A DNA stretch of 12,718 nt, taken from JAEXNA01 sp050486105. Lineage in GTDB: Bacteria > Vulcanimicrobiota > Xenobia > Xenobiales > JADMJV01. The notes below the pieces were generated by a model, which had not been told where the DNA came from, did not search any database, and saw only the letters and a list, made by a program, of their open reading frames with translations. Each line of letters begins with the position of its first letter. Position 1 is the stretch's first letter. The stretch spans positions 1 to 12,718 of the forward strand of contig JBJHCR010000190.1 of assembly GCA_050486105.1 (NCBI GenBank), in the 5' to 3' direction. The position numbers and the translations under genes are program-made. Of the stretch, positions 1 to 6,696 are shown piece after piece.

Positions 1-221
1 CGCATCTCCTCCTGACAAAAGTGGAGCCGCTTCTCCAGGGAGGTGAAGTCCAGGAATCCCATATTCACCGGCTTCTTCACCTTATAGGCGAAAGGGCCAG
101 TGAGAAAAACCCAGGAGATATGGGTCTCGACCAATTCCACCTCCGAGCACTCGAACGAGTAAGCCGAAGGTCGGAGCAGGCCACGGACCAACTCGGGCTG
201 TTCAGCTGAATCAGCACTCAT
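1..221 (-). CDS. Aminoglycoside phosphotransferase / ATP-binding protein family, N-terminal fragment (runs off left edge)
   Basis: Only the first 73 codons are inside the window. The reading frame starts at the ATG whose complement is at 219-221 and stays open to base 1. The visible protein has an RPSAY segment, then EVELVETHISWVFLTG and AYKVKKPVNMGFLDF, then EKRLHFCQEE. This is the characteristic N-terminus of the bifunctional aminoglycoside phosphotransferase-like kinase / P-loop ATPase proteins (COG2187 plus COG0645). The physiological substrate of that family is not established and the name does not imply resistance. It lies 10 bp downstream of the ppsA stop on the same strand, so it is probably co-transcribed with ppsA. 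The ribosome site upstream is weak (GGATTGAG), which fits translational coupling to ppsA. The C-terminal ATPase half cannot be checked here. Confidence 0.8.
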   Translation of the reverse strand, partial: MSADSAEQPELVRGLLRPSAYSFECSEVELVETHISWVFLTGPFAYKVKKPVNMGFLDFTSLEKRLHFCQEEM

Positions 222-231
222 CGCTCAATCC

Positions 232-2643
232 CTACCGCCGGCCTCCAGAGGCCGCCAGCATGCTCTTTTCGATCTCCAGCACTTTCAAAGTGGTGGGCAG
301 AATGGCGTCCGGGGTCAGGCTGATGGTGTCGATCCCCTGCTCCACCAGAAAGGCCGCAAAATCGGGATAGTCCGACGGAGCTTGACCGCAGATCCCCACC
401 TTGCGTCCCTTAGCGTGGGCCGCCTTGATTAGCATGGCGCAACACTTCTTGACTCCAGAGTTGCGCTCGTCGAAGAGAGAAGCAATGCGGTCGGAATCCC
501 GATCGACTCCCAAGACCAATTGGGTTAGGTCGTTGGAACCGATGGAGAAACCATCAAAGAGTTCGGCGAACTCCTCGGCCTGGAGGATGTTCGAGGGAAG
601 CTCGGCCATCACGTAAACCTGGAGTTCGTTCTCGCCCCGCTTCAGCCCGCCCTCGGCCAGGGTGTCCAACACCTTCTGCCCTTCCTCGGGGGTGCGGCAA
701 AAAGGCACCATGATGGAGAGGTTCTTCAGACCGAAGGTTTCCCGAACGCGCTTCACCGCCTCTACCTCCAGCATGAAGCCCTCTTTATAATCGGGGTGGT
801 AGTAGCGGCTGGCACCCCGCCAACCCAACATGGGGTTCTCCTCTTTAGGCTCGAAGCCCGCCCCCCCAATGAGGTGGGCGTATTCGTTGGTCTTAAAGTC
901 CGAGAGGCGAAGGATCACCTGGTGGGGCCAAAAGGCTGCGGAGATCACCGCGATCCCTTGGGACAGGGTGTCCACAAAATAATCCGTCTTGTCGGAGTAG
1001 CCCTTGGTCACCTGGTCCACCTCCTTGCGATCTTTGGACGAGAGGGTGGCGTAGCGGGTCAAGGCCAAGGGATGCACTCGAACCATACTGGCAAAAATGA
1101 ACTCCATACGGGCCAAGCCCACACCCTGGTGGGGTAATTGGCACACTCGAAAAGCCTGCTCGGGATTCCCCAGGTTCATCATGATCTTGGTTCTGGTGGG
1201 AGGCAATTCCGCCGGGTCTACTTCGGTCACCTCGTGCTCGAGAGCTCCGCGGTAAACGTAGCCCACCTCTCCTTCCACACAGGAGACGGTGACCTTGCTG
1301 CCGCTGTCGATCTTCTCGGTGGCCCCCTTGGCCCCCACGATAGCCGGGATCCCCAGTTCTCGGGCCACGATGGCAGCGTGAGAGGTTCGCCCACCGCGCT
1401 CGGTGATGATGGCTCCAGCCTTCTTCATGATGGGTTCCCAGTCGGGGTCGGTGATCTGGGTCACCAGCACCTCACCATCCTGAAACTCATGCATCTGATC
1501 GGTGTCCAGCACCGTGCGGGTGCTCCCTATGGCCAGAGCATCCCCCACCGCTGTGCCCTCGACGAGAACTTGGCCTCGCTCTCTCAGCTTGTACAATCGA
1601 ACTTTAGGTGAATGACGCTGACTGTGAACCGTCTCGGGTCGGGCCTGGACGATGAACATCTCCCCGGTGACGCCGTCTTTGGCCCATTCGATATCCATGG
1701 GCGTTGGAGTGCCGTGCTTAGCGCTGTAGTGCTCTTCGATGCTCACCGCCCAGCGAGCCAACTGCAGCACTTCCTGATCGCTCAAGGAGTAGCGTTCCCG
1801 CTCATCCTTGGGCACCGGATCATTTCTCAGGCGGTGACCATGAGGGTCGTAGGCCATGCGCAACTCTTTGGCCCCCAGGGAACGCCAGATGATGGGTTCA
1901 AACCCCTTAGCCAGAGTGGGTTTGTGCACATAGAATTCATCGGGACCCACTCGTCCCTGAACGATGTTTTCGCCAAGACCGTAGATAGAGTTGATCAGCA
2001 CCACATCCCGGAAGCCGGATTCGGTGTCCAGAGTGAACATAACTCCCGAGCTTCCCGAATCGGCGTCTACCATCTGCTGTACTCCAACCGAAAGGGCCAC
2101 TTGAAGATGCTCGAAACCCATGTCCTGTCGGTAGCTCACCGCCCGGGCGGTGAAGAGGCTGGCCATACATTTCTTCACTGAGAGTTCGAGATCTTTGAGT
2201 CCATGGACGTGAAGATAGGACTCCTGCTGACCGGCAAAGCTTGCCGTAGGGAGATCTTCGGCGGTAGCTGAAGAGCGAACCGCGACCTCGAGATCGGCCT
2301 TTCCTGCTCGACGAGACAGCTCTTCATAAGCAACCTTGAGTTCTGCGGACAGATCCTCGGGAAGCTCCCCGCCCAAGATCAGGTTGCGCAATTTGCGACT
2401 GTGGGCGGCAAAGGCCTTGAGATCGTCGCGGTCGAGATCGTCGAGGGTGGAAGCGATTTCCGACTCCAATTTATTGTGCGAAACGTAATATCTGTAGGCC
2501 CCCGAAGTGAGGGCAAAGCCGTCAGGCACCCTAACCCCCGCGCTCTTAAGTTCTTTGGCCATCTCGCCAAGGGAAGCGTTCTTTCCCCCCACCAGCGGCA
2601 CATCGTCAATGCCCAGTTCGTCAAACCAGCGAATCCATTTCAT
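232..2643 (-). CDS. ppsA: Phosphoenolpyruvate synthase (pyruvate, water dikinase)
   Basis: This cytoplasmic enzyme converts pyruvate, ATP and water to phosphoenolpyruvate, AMP and phosphate, and feeds gluconeogenesis. The order of domains is complete. The N-terminal ATP-grasp part has VGGKNASLGEM and VAVRSSATAEDLPTASFAGQQ. The central swivelling domain has GGRTSHAAIVARELGIPAIVG, whose phospho-carrier histidine is about residue 422-424 (E. coli His421). The C-terminal PEP/pyruvate TIM barrel has FSIGSNDLTQLVLGVDRD and CGQAPSD, whose catalytic cysteine is about residue 752-754 (E. coli Cys751). The length of about 803-805 residues is normal. Two in-frame ATGs lie 6 bp apart at 2649 and 2643. 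The Shine-Dalgarno GGGAGGT sits only 2-3 nt from the first but 8-9 nt from the second, so I prefer 2643. The gene is divergent from hypA and heads a likely two-gene operon with the phosphotransferase-like gene. Confidence 0.97.
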   Translation of the reverse strand: MKWIRWFDELGIDDVPLVGGKNASLGEMAKELKSAGVRVPDGFALTSGAYRYYVSHNKLESEIASTLDDLDRDDLKAFAAHSRKLRNLILGGELPEDLSAELKVAYEELSRRAGKADLEVAVRSSATAEDLPTASFAGQQESYLHVHGLKDLELSVKKCMASLFTARAVSYRQDMGFEHLQVALSVGVQQMVDADSGSSGVMFTLDTESGFRDVVLINSIYGLGENIVQGRVGPDEFYVHKPTLAKGFEPIIWRSLGAKELRMAYDPHGHRLRNDPVPKDERERYSLSDQEVLQLARWAVSIEEHYSAKHGTPTPMDIEWAKDGVTGEMFIVQARPETVHSQRHSPKVRLYKLRERGQVLVEGTAVGDALAIGSTRTVLDTDQMHEFQDGEVLVTQITDPDWEPIMKKAGAIITERGGRTSHAAIVARELGIPAIVGAKGATEKIDSGSKVTVSCVEGEVGYVYRGALEHEVTEVDPAELPPTRTKIMMNLGNPEQAFRVCQLPHQGVGLARMEFIFASMVRVHPLALTRYATLSSKDRKEVDQVTKGYSDKTDYFVDTLSQGIAVISAAFWPHQVILRLSDFKTNEYAHLIGGAGFEPKEENPMLGWRGASRYYHPDYKEGFMLEVEAVKRVRETFGLKNLSIMVPFCRTPEEGQKVLDTLAEGGLKRGENELQVYVMAELPSNILQAEEFAELFDGFSIGSNDLTQLVLGVDRDSDRIASLFDERNSGVKKCCAMLIKAAHAKGRKVGICGQAPSDYPDFAAFLVEQGIDTISLTPDAILPTTLKVLEIEKSMLAASGGRR

Positions 2644-2659
2644 GCTCATCTACCTCCCG

Positions 2660-2696
2660 TCAGACCATCAAGGTACCTTATCCTCCCCTGGTCTGA
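2660..2696. promoter_or_regulatory. Inverted repeat 8-N21-8 enclosing a second palindrome, upstream of ppsA
   Basis: TCAGACCA at 2660-2667 is the exact reverse complement of TGGTCTGA at 2689-2696. Between them lies the self-complementary octamer AGGTACCT (2671-2678). The element starts 16 bp upstream of the preferred ppsA ATG and partly follows its Shine-Dalgarno site. It could be a transcription-factor operator for ppsA or a leader-RNA structure. I cannot name a regulator, and no convincing -35/-10 pair was found nearby. Confidence 0.4.
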
Positions 2697-2704
2697 GATG
2701 ATCC

Positions 2705-2734
2705 AGATCACCTTCGCTCCCTTAACGGTGATCT
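2705..2734. promoter_or_regulatory. Perfect inverted repeat 8-N14-8 just upstream of hypA (operator candidate)
   Basis: AGATCACC (2705-2712) and GGTGATCT (2727-2734) are exact reverse complements separated by 14 bp. The repeat ends 12 bp before the hypA GTG. Half-sites are 22 bp centre to centre, two helical turns. That spacing matches NikR operators of the GTATGA-N16-TCATAC type, although the half-site sequence here differs. Because it sits before nickel-maturation genes, a metal-responsive regulator is a reasonable guess, but only a guess. No T-run follows, so it is not an intrinsic terminator. Confidence 0.45.
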
Positions 2735-2746
2735 ACTCTTTGAACC

Positions 2747-3109
2747 GTGCATGAGTTGAGCGTCACTAGAAGTGTTCTTGAGATCGTGCTCTCTGCGGCA
2801 GGTTCGGCTCAGGTGCGCAGGGTGGACCTTGAGATCGGAGAACTCACCGGAGTGGTGGACGAGTATCTCGTTCGGTACTTTGCTTTATTGGCTCAAGGCA
2901 CGGTGGCTGAAGGAGCGGACATCCGTGTGGAGCGCCGTTGGCCCGAGGCCAGGTGTCTTGACTGCGGCAAGCTCTGGAAAGTTAGGCCTCCCCTACCGCG
3001 CTGCTGTGACACCTGCCAGGGAGCGGTCCGTTTCTCCGGGGGGGACCAACTCGAAGTTTTGCGGATCGAGGTAGACGATGGACATTCCAATCCTAACGGG
3101 GATCCTTAA
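2747..3109 (+). CDS. hypA: Hydrogenase/urease nickel incorporation protein HypA
   Basis: HypA is the small nickel chaperone that works with HypB to load Ni into the [NiFe]-hydrogenase large subunit. The start is a GTG, which gives the invariant N-terminus MHELS. His2 of this motif is the family's nickel ligand, so the GTG start is fixed by family knowledge even though no good ribosome site precedes it. The structural zinc site is intact: Cys70-x2-Cys73 and Cys87-x2-Cys90. The core also carries the typical DLEIGELTGVVDEYL segment. The protein has 120 residues, close to the usual 113-120. Its 3' end overlaps hypB by 32 bp, so the HypA tail after about residue 110 is read from the same DNA as the HypB N-terminus. 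First gene of hypABF. Confidence 0.95.
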   Translation: MHELSVTRSVLEIVLSAAGSAQVRRVDLEIGELTGVVDEYLVRYFALLAQGTVAEGADIRVERRWPEARCLDCGKLWKVRPPLPRCCDTCQGAVRFSGGDQLEVLRIEVDDGHSNPNGDP

Positions 3110-3719
3110 AGCCAACGACCGAGTGGCCCGTGAGGTACGAGAATCCTTAAACGCCCAGGGGGTGAATTCGGTGAACGTCATGGCCAGCCCCGGGGCCGGG
3201 AAAACCAGTGTGATCCTGAAAAGTTGCCAACGCTTGCCCTGGCGCAGCGGGGTGATCGAGGGCGACGTGGCTGGCAGCATCGACGCTGAATTGCTCAAAA
3301 AACACGGAGTTCCAGTGGTGCAGATAAATACGGGAGGGGCCTGCCATCTGGAAGCCTCCTCGGTGGAATCGGCCCTTGAGCACCTGCCCTTGGAAAACCT
3401 AGATCTTGTCTGGGTGGAGAACGTGGGGAACCTGATCTGCCCGGTGAGCTACGACTTGGGTACTAGCTTGAGGGTGGTGGTGGCCAGCGTCCCCGAAGGT
3501 CACGACAAACCGCGCAAATACCCGGCGGTCTTTGCCAAGAGCGATGCCGTGCTTCTCAACAAGATGGACTTGGCTGAGTTGCTGGAATTCGACCGGTCGG
3601 CTTTTCGTGAGGGGGTTCGAGCCCTGTCGACCGAGACCCCGATCTTTGAAGTCTCTTGCAAAACCGGGGAAGGCTTCCCGGAGTGGATAGAATGGCTGAG
3701 TTCTCGCCTGAACCCTTGA
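3078..3719 (+). CDS. hypB: Hydrogenase nickel incorporation GTPase HypB
   Basis: HypB is a SIMIBI-class GTPase that regulates nickel transfer from HypA to the hydrogenase precursor. Visible motifs are the P-loop ASPGAGKT (residues 36-43), EGDVAGSIDAE (61-71, switch region), NTGGACHLEA with the metal-binding Cys89-His90, VENVGNLICP with Cys121, SVPEGHDKP (137-145) and the guanine-specificity motif NKMD (161-164). At 213 residues it is the short form. It lacks the histidine-rich nickel-storage stretch and the N-terminal CxxCGC motif found in some homologues. The ATG at 3078 is preceded by GAGG at a 6-7 nt distance and lies inside the end of hypA, implying translational coupling. hypF follows 13 bp downstream. 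Confidence 0.95.
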   Translation: MDIPILTGILKANDRVAREVRESLNAQGVNSVNVMASPGAGKTSVILKSCQRLPWRSGVIEGDVAGSIDAELLKKHGVPVVQINTGGACHLEASSVESALEHLPLENLDLVWVENVGNLICPVSYDLGTSLRVVVASVPEGHDKPRKYPAVFAKSDAVLLNKMDLAELLEFDRSAFREGVRALSTETPIFEVSCKTGEGFPEWIEWLSSRLNP

Positions 3720-3732
3720 GGCCCGAAGTAGG

Positions 3733-5898
3733 GTGAGTCAGAGGATTCGCATCGAGGTGGAGGGCTTCGTTCAGGGGGTGGGATTCCGCCCCTTCGTCTA
3801 TCTCTTAGCCCAGGACCTCAGGCTCTCGGGCTGGGTGCGCAACGACCACCAAGGGGCCACCATAGAAATCGAGGGCCCCAGGTGCCCTATCCGTCGCTTT
3901 CTGCAATCCATAGAAGACCTGCCGGCTCCGGGAGGGATCACCCGCCTGCAGGTGCAGAACTTGAATCCCACGGGCCGTAAGGGTTTCACCATCGAGGAGA
4001 GCCGCTGCACCGGAGAAATCCGAAGCACCATCCTCCCCGACCTTGCTCCGTGTGCCCGCTGCCTATCCGAAATTCGAGACCCTCAAGACCGCCGCTTCGC
4101 CTATCCTTTCACCAATTGCACCCACTGCGGTCCCCGTTTTTCTATCTTGACCGCCTTGCCTTATGACCGCGAGAACACCAGCATGTCTGATTTTGCCCTC
4201 TGTCCATCTTGTAGGAAGGAGTATGAAGACCCCACGGATCGCCGATTCCACGCTCAACCCATAGCCTGCTCTGGGTGCGGTCCGCACCTTGAATTCCCCA
4301 CTGAACACGCCGTTTCCGCCTTGAAGCACGGGCAAATTTTGGCCCTCAAAGGGGTTGGTGGGTTCCAACTCTTGGTCGACGCTACTCGCCCAGACAGCGT
4401 ACTGCGATTGCGCCAACTCAAAGCCCGCCCCGACAAACCCCTGGCCCTCATGGTGGCGGACCTTGAGATGGCCCGAAAACTCTGCCAGATCTCAGATGAG
4501 GAGGCCCGATTGCTGGAGTCTCCTGCGGCCCCCATCGTGCTCTTGCCTAAGCGAGCCGACCCGGAACTCGAGTGCTGCCCGGAGGTGGCTCCGGGGAATT
4601 CCTATCTGGGGCTGATGCTTCCGGCCAGTCCCCTTCACCATTTATTGATGGATCTCCTGAAGGGCCCGGTGGTCGCCACCAGTGGAAACCCAAGCGGCGA
4701 CCCCTTGGCTCTGCTGGCCGATGAGGTTCATCACCTGGCCGATCTGGTTTGGGATCACAACCGCCCTATCGCCCAATCCCTGGACGACAGTGTGATGATG
4801 GTGGCCGCCGGCGCACCCCGCAGCCTACGTCGAGCCCGAGGTTTTGCTCCTACTCCCCTGGCCTTGCCCTTTGAGCTCTCGGAACCGGTGGTGGCGGTAG
4901 GGGGGCAGCAAAAGGTGACGGTGAGCCTCGGCTTCGGGAGCACCGCGGTGGTCAGCCAACATCTGGGCGATCTGGAAAGTCCGGCCTCCCGGGCTCTGTT
5001 TCGAGAAACGATCGAAGTTCTTCAGAACCTCTATGGGGTTCGAGGCCAAACGGTGGCCCACGATTTGCATCCCGACTATTTCACCACCATGTGGGCTCAA
5101 GACTCCGGGCTGCGGTGCCTTCCTGTTCAGCATCACCACGCCCATCTGGCGGCGGTCTTGGTAGAGCTGAATTGCCAGGATCAAGCTCTAGGGGTAATCT
5201 GGGACGGCACTGGATTGGGACCAGACGGGACCATCTGGGGCGGAGAGTTTCTTTTGGGAGACTTGGACAGCTTCCAGAGGGTGGCCCACCTAGCACCATT
5301 CCCTCTCCCCGGTGGGGAGCTCTGCGCTCGAGAGCCTGAACGTTCCGCCGCCGGATTGCTCTGGCGCCTGGGCCGGGATGAGTCCCGCTTTAGCCCAGTG
5401 CTCAAAAGCGGGAGAGCCCCCAAAAGCAGCAGCATGGGTCGCTTATTCGACGGAGTCGCCTGGATCTTGGGATACCGACAAGACTGCACCTTCGAAGGTC
5501 AGGCCGCCATGGCCCTAGAGAACCTGGCCCTGGGAAAGACCGAAACCGGCCTAACCATTCCTTACCGTCAAGGTCTCCTCCACTGGGAGGAGGCCATACC
5601 CGAATTGCTCGCTCTCAAGGCCCGCCCCCAACGCGCCTCGGCCCTATTCCACGGAGCCCTGATCGAGGCCGCCGTGGAGGTGGCCAAGAGCGTTGGCTGT
5701 CCTCGTGTAGTGCTCTCGGGCGGTTGCTTCGCCAACCGCCTGCTCCTCGAGAGGCTCTCTCTCAGGCTCAACCAAGAAGGCTTCCAAGTCCTGCTCCCTT
5801 CGCTCTATCCGGTCAACGACGGAGGCTTGAGCTTGGGGCAGTTGGCGGTGGCGGGGAACACCTTAAGGCAAGAGCTTCAGGTCAGCCCACTTGGCTAA
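3733..5898 (+). CDS. hypF: Carbamoyltransferase HypF (hydrogenase CN-ligand synthesis)
   Basis: HypF uses carbamoyl phosphate and ATP to form carbamoyl-AMP and transfers the carbamoyl group to the HypE C-terminal cysteine, the first step to the Fe-bound CN ligands. All domains are present in order. The acylphosphatase-like domain covers about residues 1-90 with VQGVGFRPF; Arg19 and Asn37 are at the catalytic positions. The zinc-finger region has four CxxC pairs (Cys107/110, 129/132, 157/160, 179/182). A YrdC-like domain covers about 190-375 (GVGGFQLLVDA, KARPDKPLALM). The C-terminal Kae1-like domain has VQHHHAHLAAVL, GVIWDGTGLGPDG, VVLSGGCFANRLLLERL and NDGGLSLGQ. At 721 residues it is slightly shorter than the usual 750 or so. 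The GTG start gives the expected beginning of the acylphosphatase domain. The last 36 bp overlap the 3' end of the convergent PIN-toxin gene. Confidence 0.96.
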   Translation: MSQRIRIEVEGFVQGVGFRPFVYLLAQDLRLSGWVRNDHQGATIEIEGPRCPIRRFLQSIEDLPAPGGITRLQVQNLNPTGRKGFTIEESRCTGEIRSTILPDLAPCARCLSEIRDPQDRRFAYPFTNCTHCGPRFSILTALPYDRENTSMSDFALCPSCRKEYEDPTDRRFHAQPIACSGCGPHLEFPTEHAVSALKHGQILALKGVGGFQLLVDATRPDSVLRLRQLKARPDKPLALMVADLEMARKLCQISDEEARLLESPAAPIVLLPKRADPELECCPEVAPGNSYLGLMLPASPLHHLLMDLLKGPVVATSGNPSGDPLALLADEVHHLADLVWDHNRPIAQSLDDSVMMVAAGAPRSLRRARGFAPTPLALPFELSEPVVAVGGQQKVTVSLGFGSTAVVSQHLGDLESPASRALFRETIEVLQNLYGVRGQTVAHDLHPDYFTTMWAQDSGLRCLPVQHHHAHLAAVLVELNCQDQALGVIWDGTGLGPDGTIWGGEFLLGDLDSFQRVAHLAPFPLPGGELCAREPERSAAGLLWRLGRDESRFSPVLKSGRAPKSSSMGRLFDGVAWILGYRQDCTFEGQAAMALENLALGKTETGLTIPYRQGLLHWEEAIPELLALKARPQRASALFHGALIEAAVEVAKSVGCPRVVLSGGCFANRLLLERLSLRLNQEGFQVLLPSLYPVNDGGLSLGQLAVAGNTLRQELQVSPLG

Positions 5899-6312
5899 CT
5901 CTCGCTGTCGCTTGTCGGTGCTCACCAAAGTGTCGCAGCCCACGAGGAGAGCCGAAGCGAGATGCAAAACGTCCAAGCTTCGAGCCATGATCGGGGGATC
6001 GAGTGAGCAGGCCATGTCTATGAGTTCGAGGGATTTTGCCGAAACATCGCGACCGGAAGGCACCAAAATGAAGCGCCCTTTTCCAGCGTCGTTAGCGAAT
6101 TGCCTCAAAAGAGCCCTTGCCCCTCCGCTCACGAGGTCCCCCGAAAGCTCCCTCCTCCGCAGAGCAGAATAAAGCTCCACCCGCGCGAACTCGGATGTTC
6201 TGGGCGCTTCTGTTGCCGTGGCCAGCAACCGAAGGCAGTCGGTACTCTCGGACTCCTTCACATAGAGCTTAAGGAGCGCCGAGGTGTCCCAGTAGCATCT
6301 AGAATCGCTCAT
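5863..6312 (-). CDS. PIN-domain ribonuclease toxin, VapC-like
   Basis: This is a 149-residue PIN-domain protein, by family a Mg-dependent endoribonuclease that cuts tRNA, rRNA or mRNA when its antitoxin is lost. The acidic residues expected in PIN active sites are all visible: Asp9 in YWDTSALLKLY, Glu46 in RVELYSALRRRE, Asp114 in SLDVLHLASAL and Asp133 in LVSTDKRQ. The domain therefore looks intact and catalytically competent. The ATG at 6312 lies inside the end of the antitoxin gene (14-bp overlap, shared ATGAGCGATTCTAG), the usual translational coupling of toxin-antitoxin operons. The C-terminal codons overlap the end of hypF on the other strand by 36 bp with no terminator between them, so transcription of one gene runs antisense into the other. 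The RNA target cannot be deduced. Confidence 0.88.
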   Translation of the reverse strand: MSDSRCYWDTSALLKLYVKESESTDCLRLLATATEAPRTSEFARVELYSALRRRELSGDLVSGGARALLRQFANDAGKGRFILVPSGRDVSAKSLELIDMACSLDPPIMARSLDVLHLASALLVGCDTLVSTDKRQRELAKWADLKLLP

Positions 6313-6550
6313 CCCTCAGCTCATCGAGCACGGCATCAGTCGAGGTCGAAGTCTCATCGGCCTGGTAGCGTTCTTGGCCTTCGAGCAGCTCGACAACCCA
6401 AGCCTGGGGGTCGAATTCCTCGTGAGATCCCGCTTTCGTAAGTCGAGCCTTCAACTTCCCGCGCACGGTGATCAAAACATCCTCTCCAGCCGAAGCAAGC
6501 TCTACCAACTCGGACAGACGGGCCTTACTTTCACGCAGATTAACAATCAT
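6299..6550 (-). CDS. Antitoxin of the Phd/YefM family
   Basis: A small protein of 83 residues if started at the ATG at 6550. The N-terminal segment MIVNLRESKARLSELVELA, followed by AGEDVLITVRGK, is the typical Phd/YefM DNA-binding and dimerisation fold. The acidic C-terminal half (about 45-83) is the expected toxin-neutralising tail. A TTG 30 bp further upstream (6580) could extend the frame. I reject it because it would fall inside the promoter I see at 6557-6585 and would add residues not seen in the family. The gene precedes and overlaps the PIN toxin gene by 14 bp. By family behaviour it should repress its own operon, and an operator-like palindrome covers its start codon. Confidence 0.87.
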   Translation of the reverse strand: MIVNLRESKARLSELVELASAGEDVLITVRGKLKARLTKAGSHEEFDPQAWVVELLEGQERYQADETSTSTDAVLDELRDERF

Positions 6551-6572
6551 GAGACCATTGTAGTCTCTTGAT
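6546..6572. promoter_or_regulatory. Imperfect palindrome over the antitoxin promoter and start codon (autoregulatory operator candidate)
   Basis: ATCATGAGAC (6546-6555) and GTCTCTTGAT (6563-6572) are inverted repeats matching at 9 of 10 positions, with a 7-bp centre. The centre of symmetry lies on the -10 hexamer, and the left arm contains the antitoxin ATG. Phd-type antitoxins are known to repress their own operon by binding such palindromes, so this is the natural candidate site. Confidence 0.5.
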
Positions 6573-6585
6573 ATCGGCAAGGCAA
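6557..6585 (-). promoter_or_regulatory. Candidate sigma-70-type promoter of the antitoxin-toxin operon, probably leaderless
   Basis: On the minus strand TTGCCT (complement 6580-6585) and TACAAT (complement 6557-6562) are separated by 17 bp, with 4/6 and 5/6 matches to the -35 and -10 consensus. Only six bases (GGTCTC) separate the -10 box from the antitoxin ATG. The predicted transcript start is therefore at or next to the A of ATG. This agrees with the absence of a Shine-Dalgarno sequence. Sequence-based prediction only. Confidence 0.5.
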
Positions 6586-6696
6586 GGCTTGAGGCCCGCC
6601 TGTGACAAGCGTGCTTGACTCCAAGCCACCCAAGGTCAGCTCACTAGAGCGGCGTTCCGGCAGGAGAAAGCCTGAGAACGCGCCAAGGTCAGCCCA

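Noticed and set aside
1138..2181. Two sizeable plus-strand open frames inside ppsA (1138-1611 and 1612-2181)
   Set aside because: They lie antisense to strongly conserved ppsA domains and show no protein-family features or ribosome sites.
2705..2734. Hairpin before hypA as an intrinsic terminator
   Set aside because: The loop would be 14 nt and no T-run follows on either strand. It also sits upstream of both divergent genes, where a terminator makes no sense.
6299..6580. Antitoxin start at TTG 6580 (93 residues)
   Set aside because: The added N-terminal residues are atypical for Phd/YefM proteins, no ribosome site precedes the TTG, and the segment coincides with a good -35/-10 promoter.
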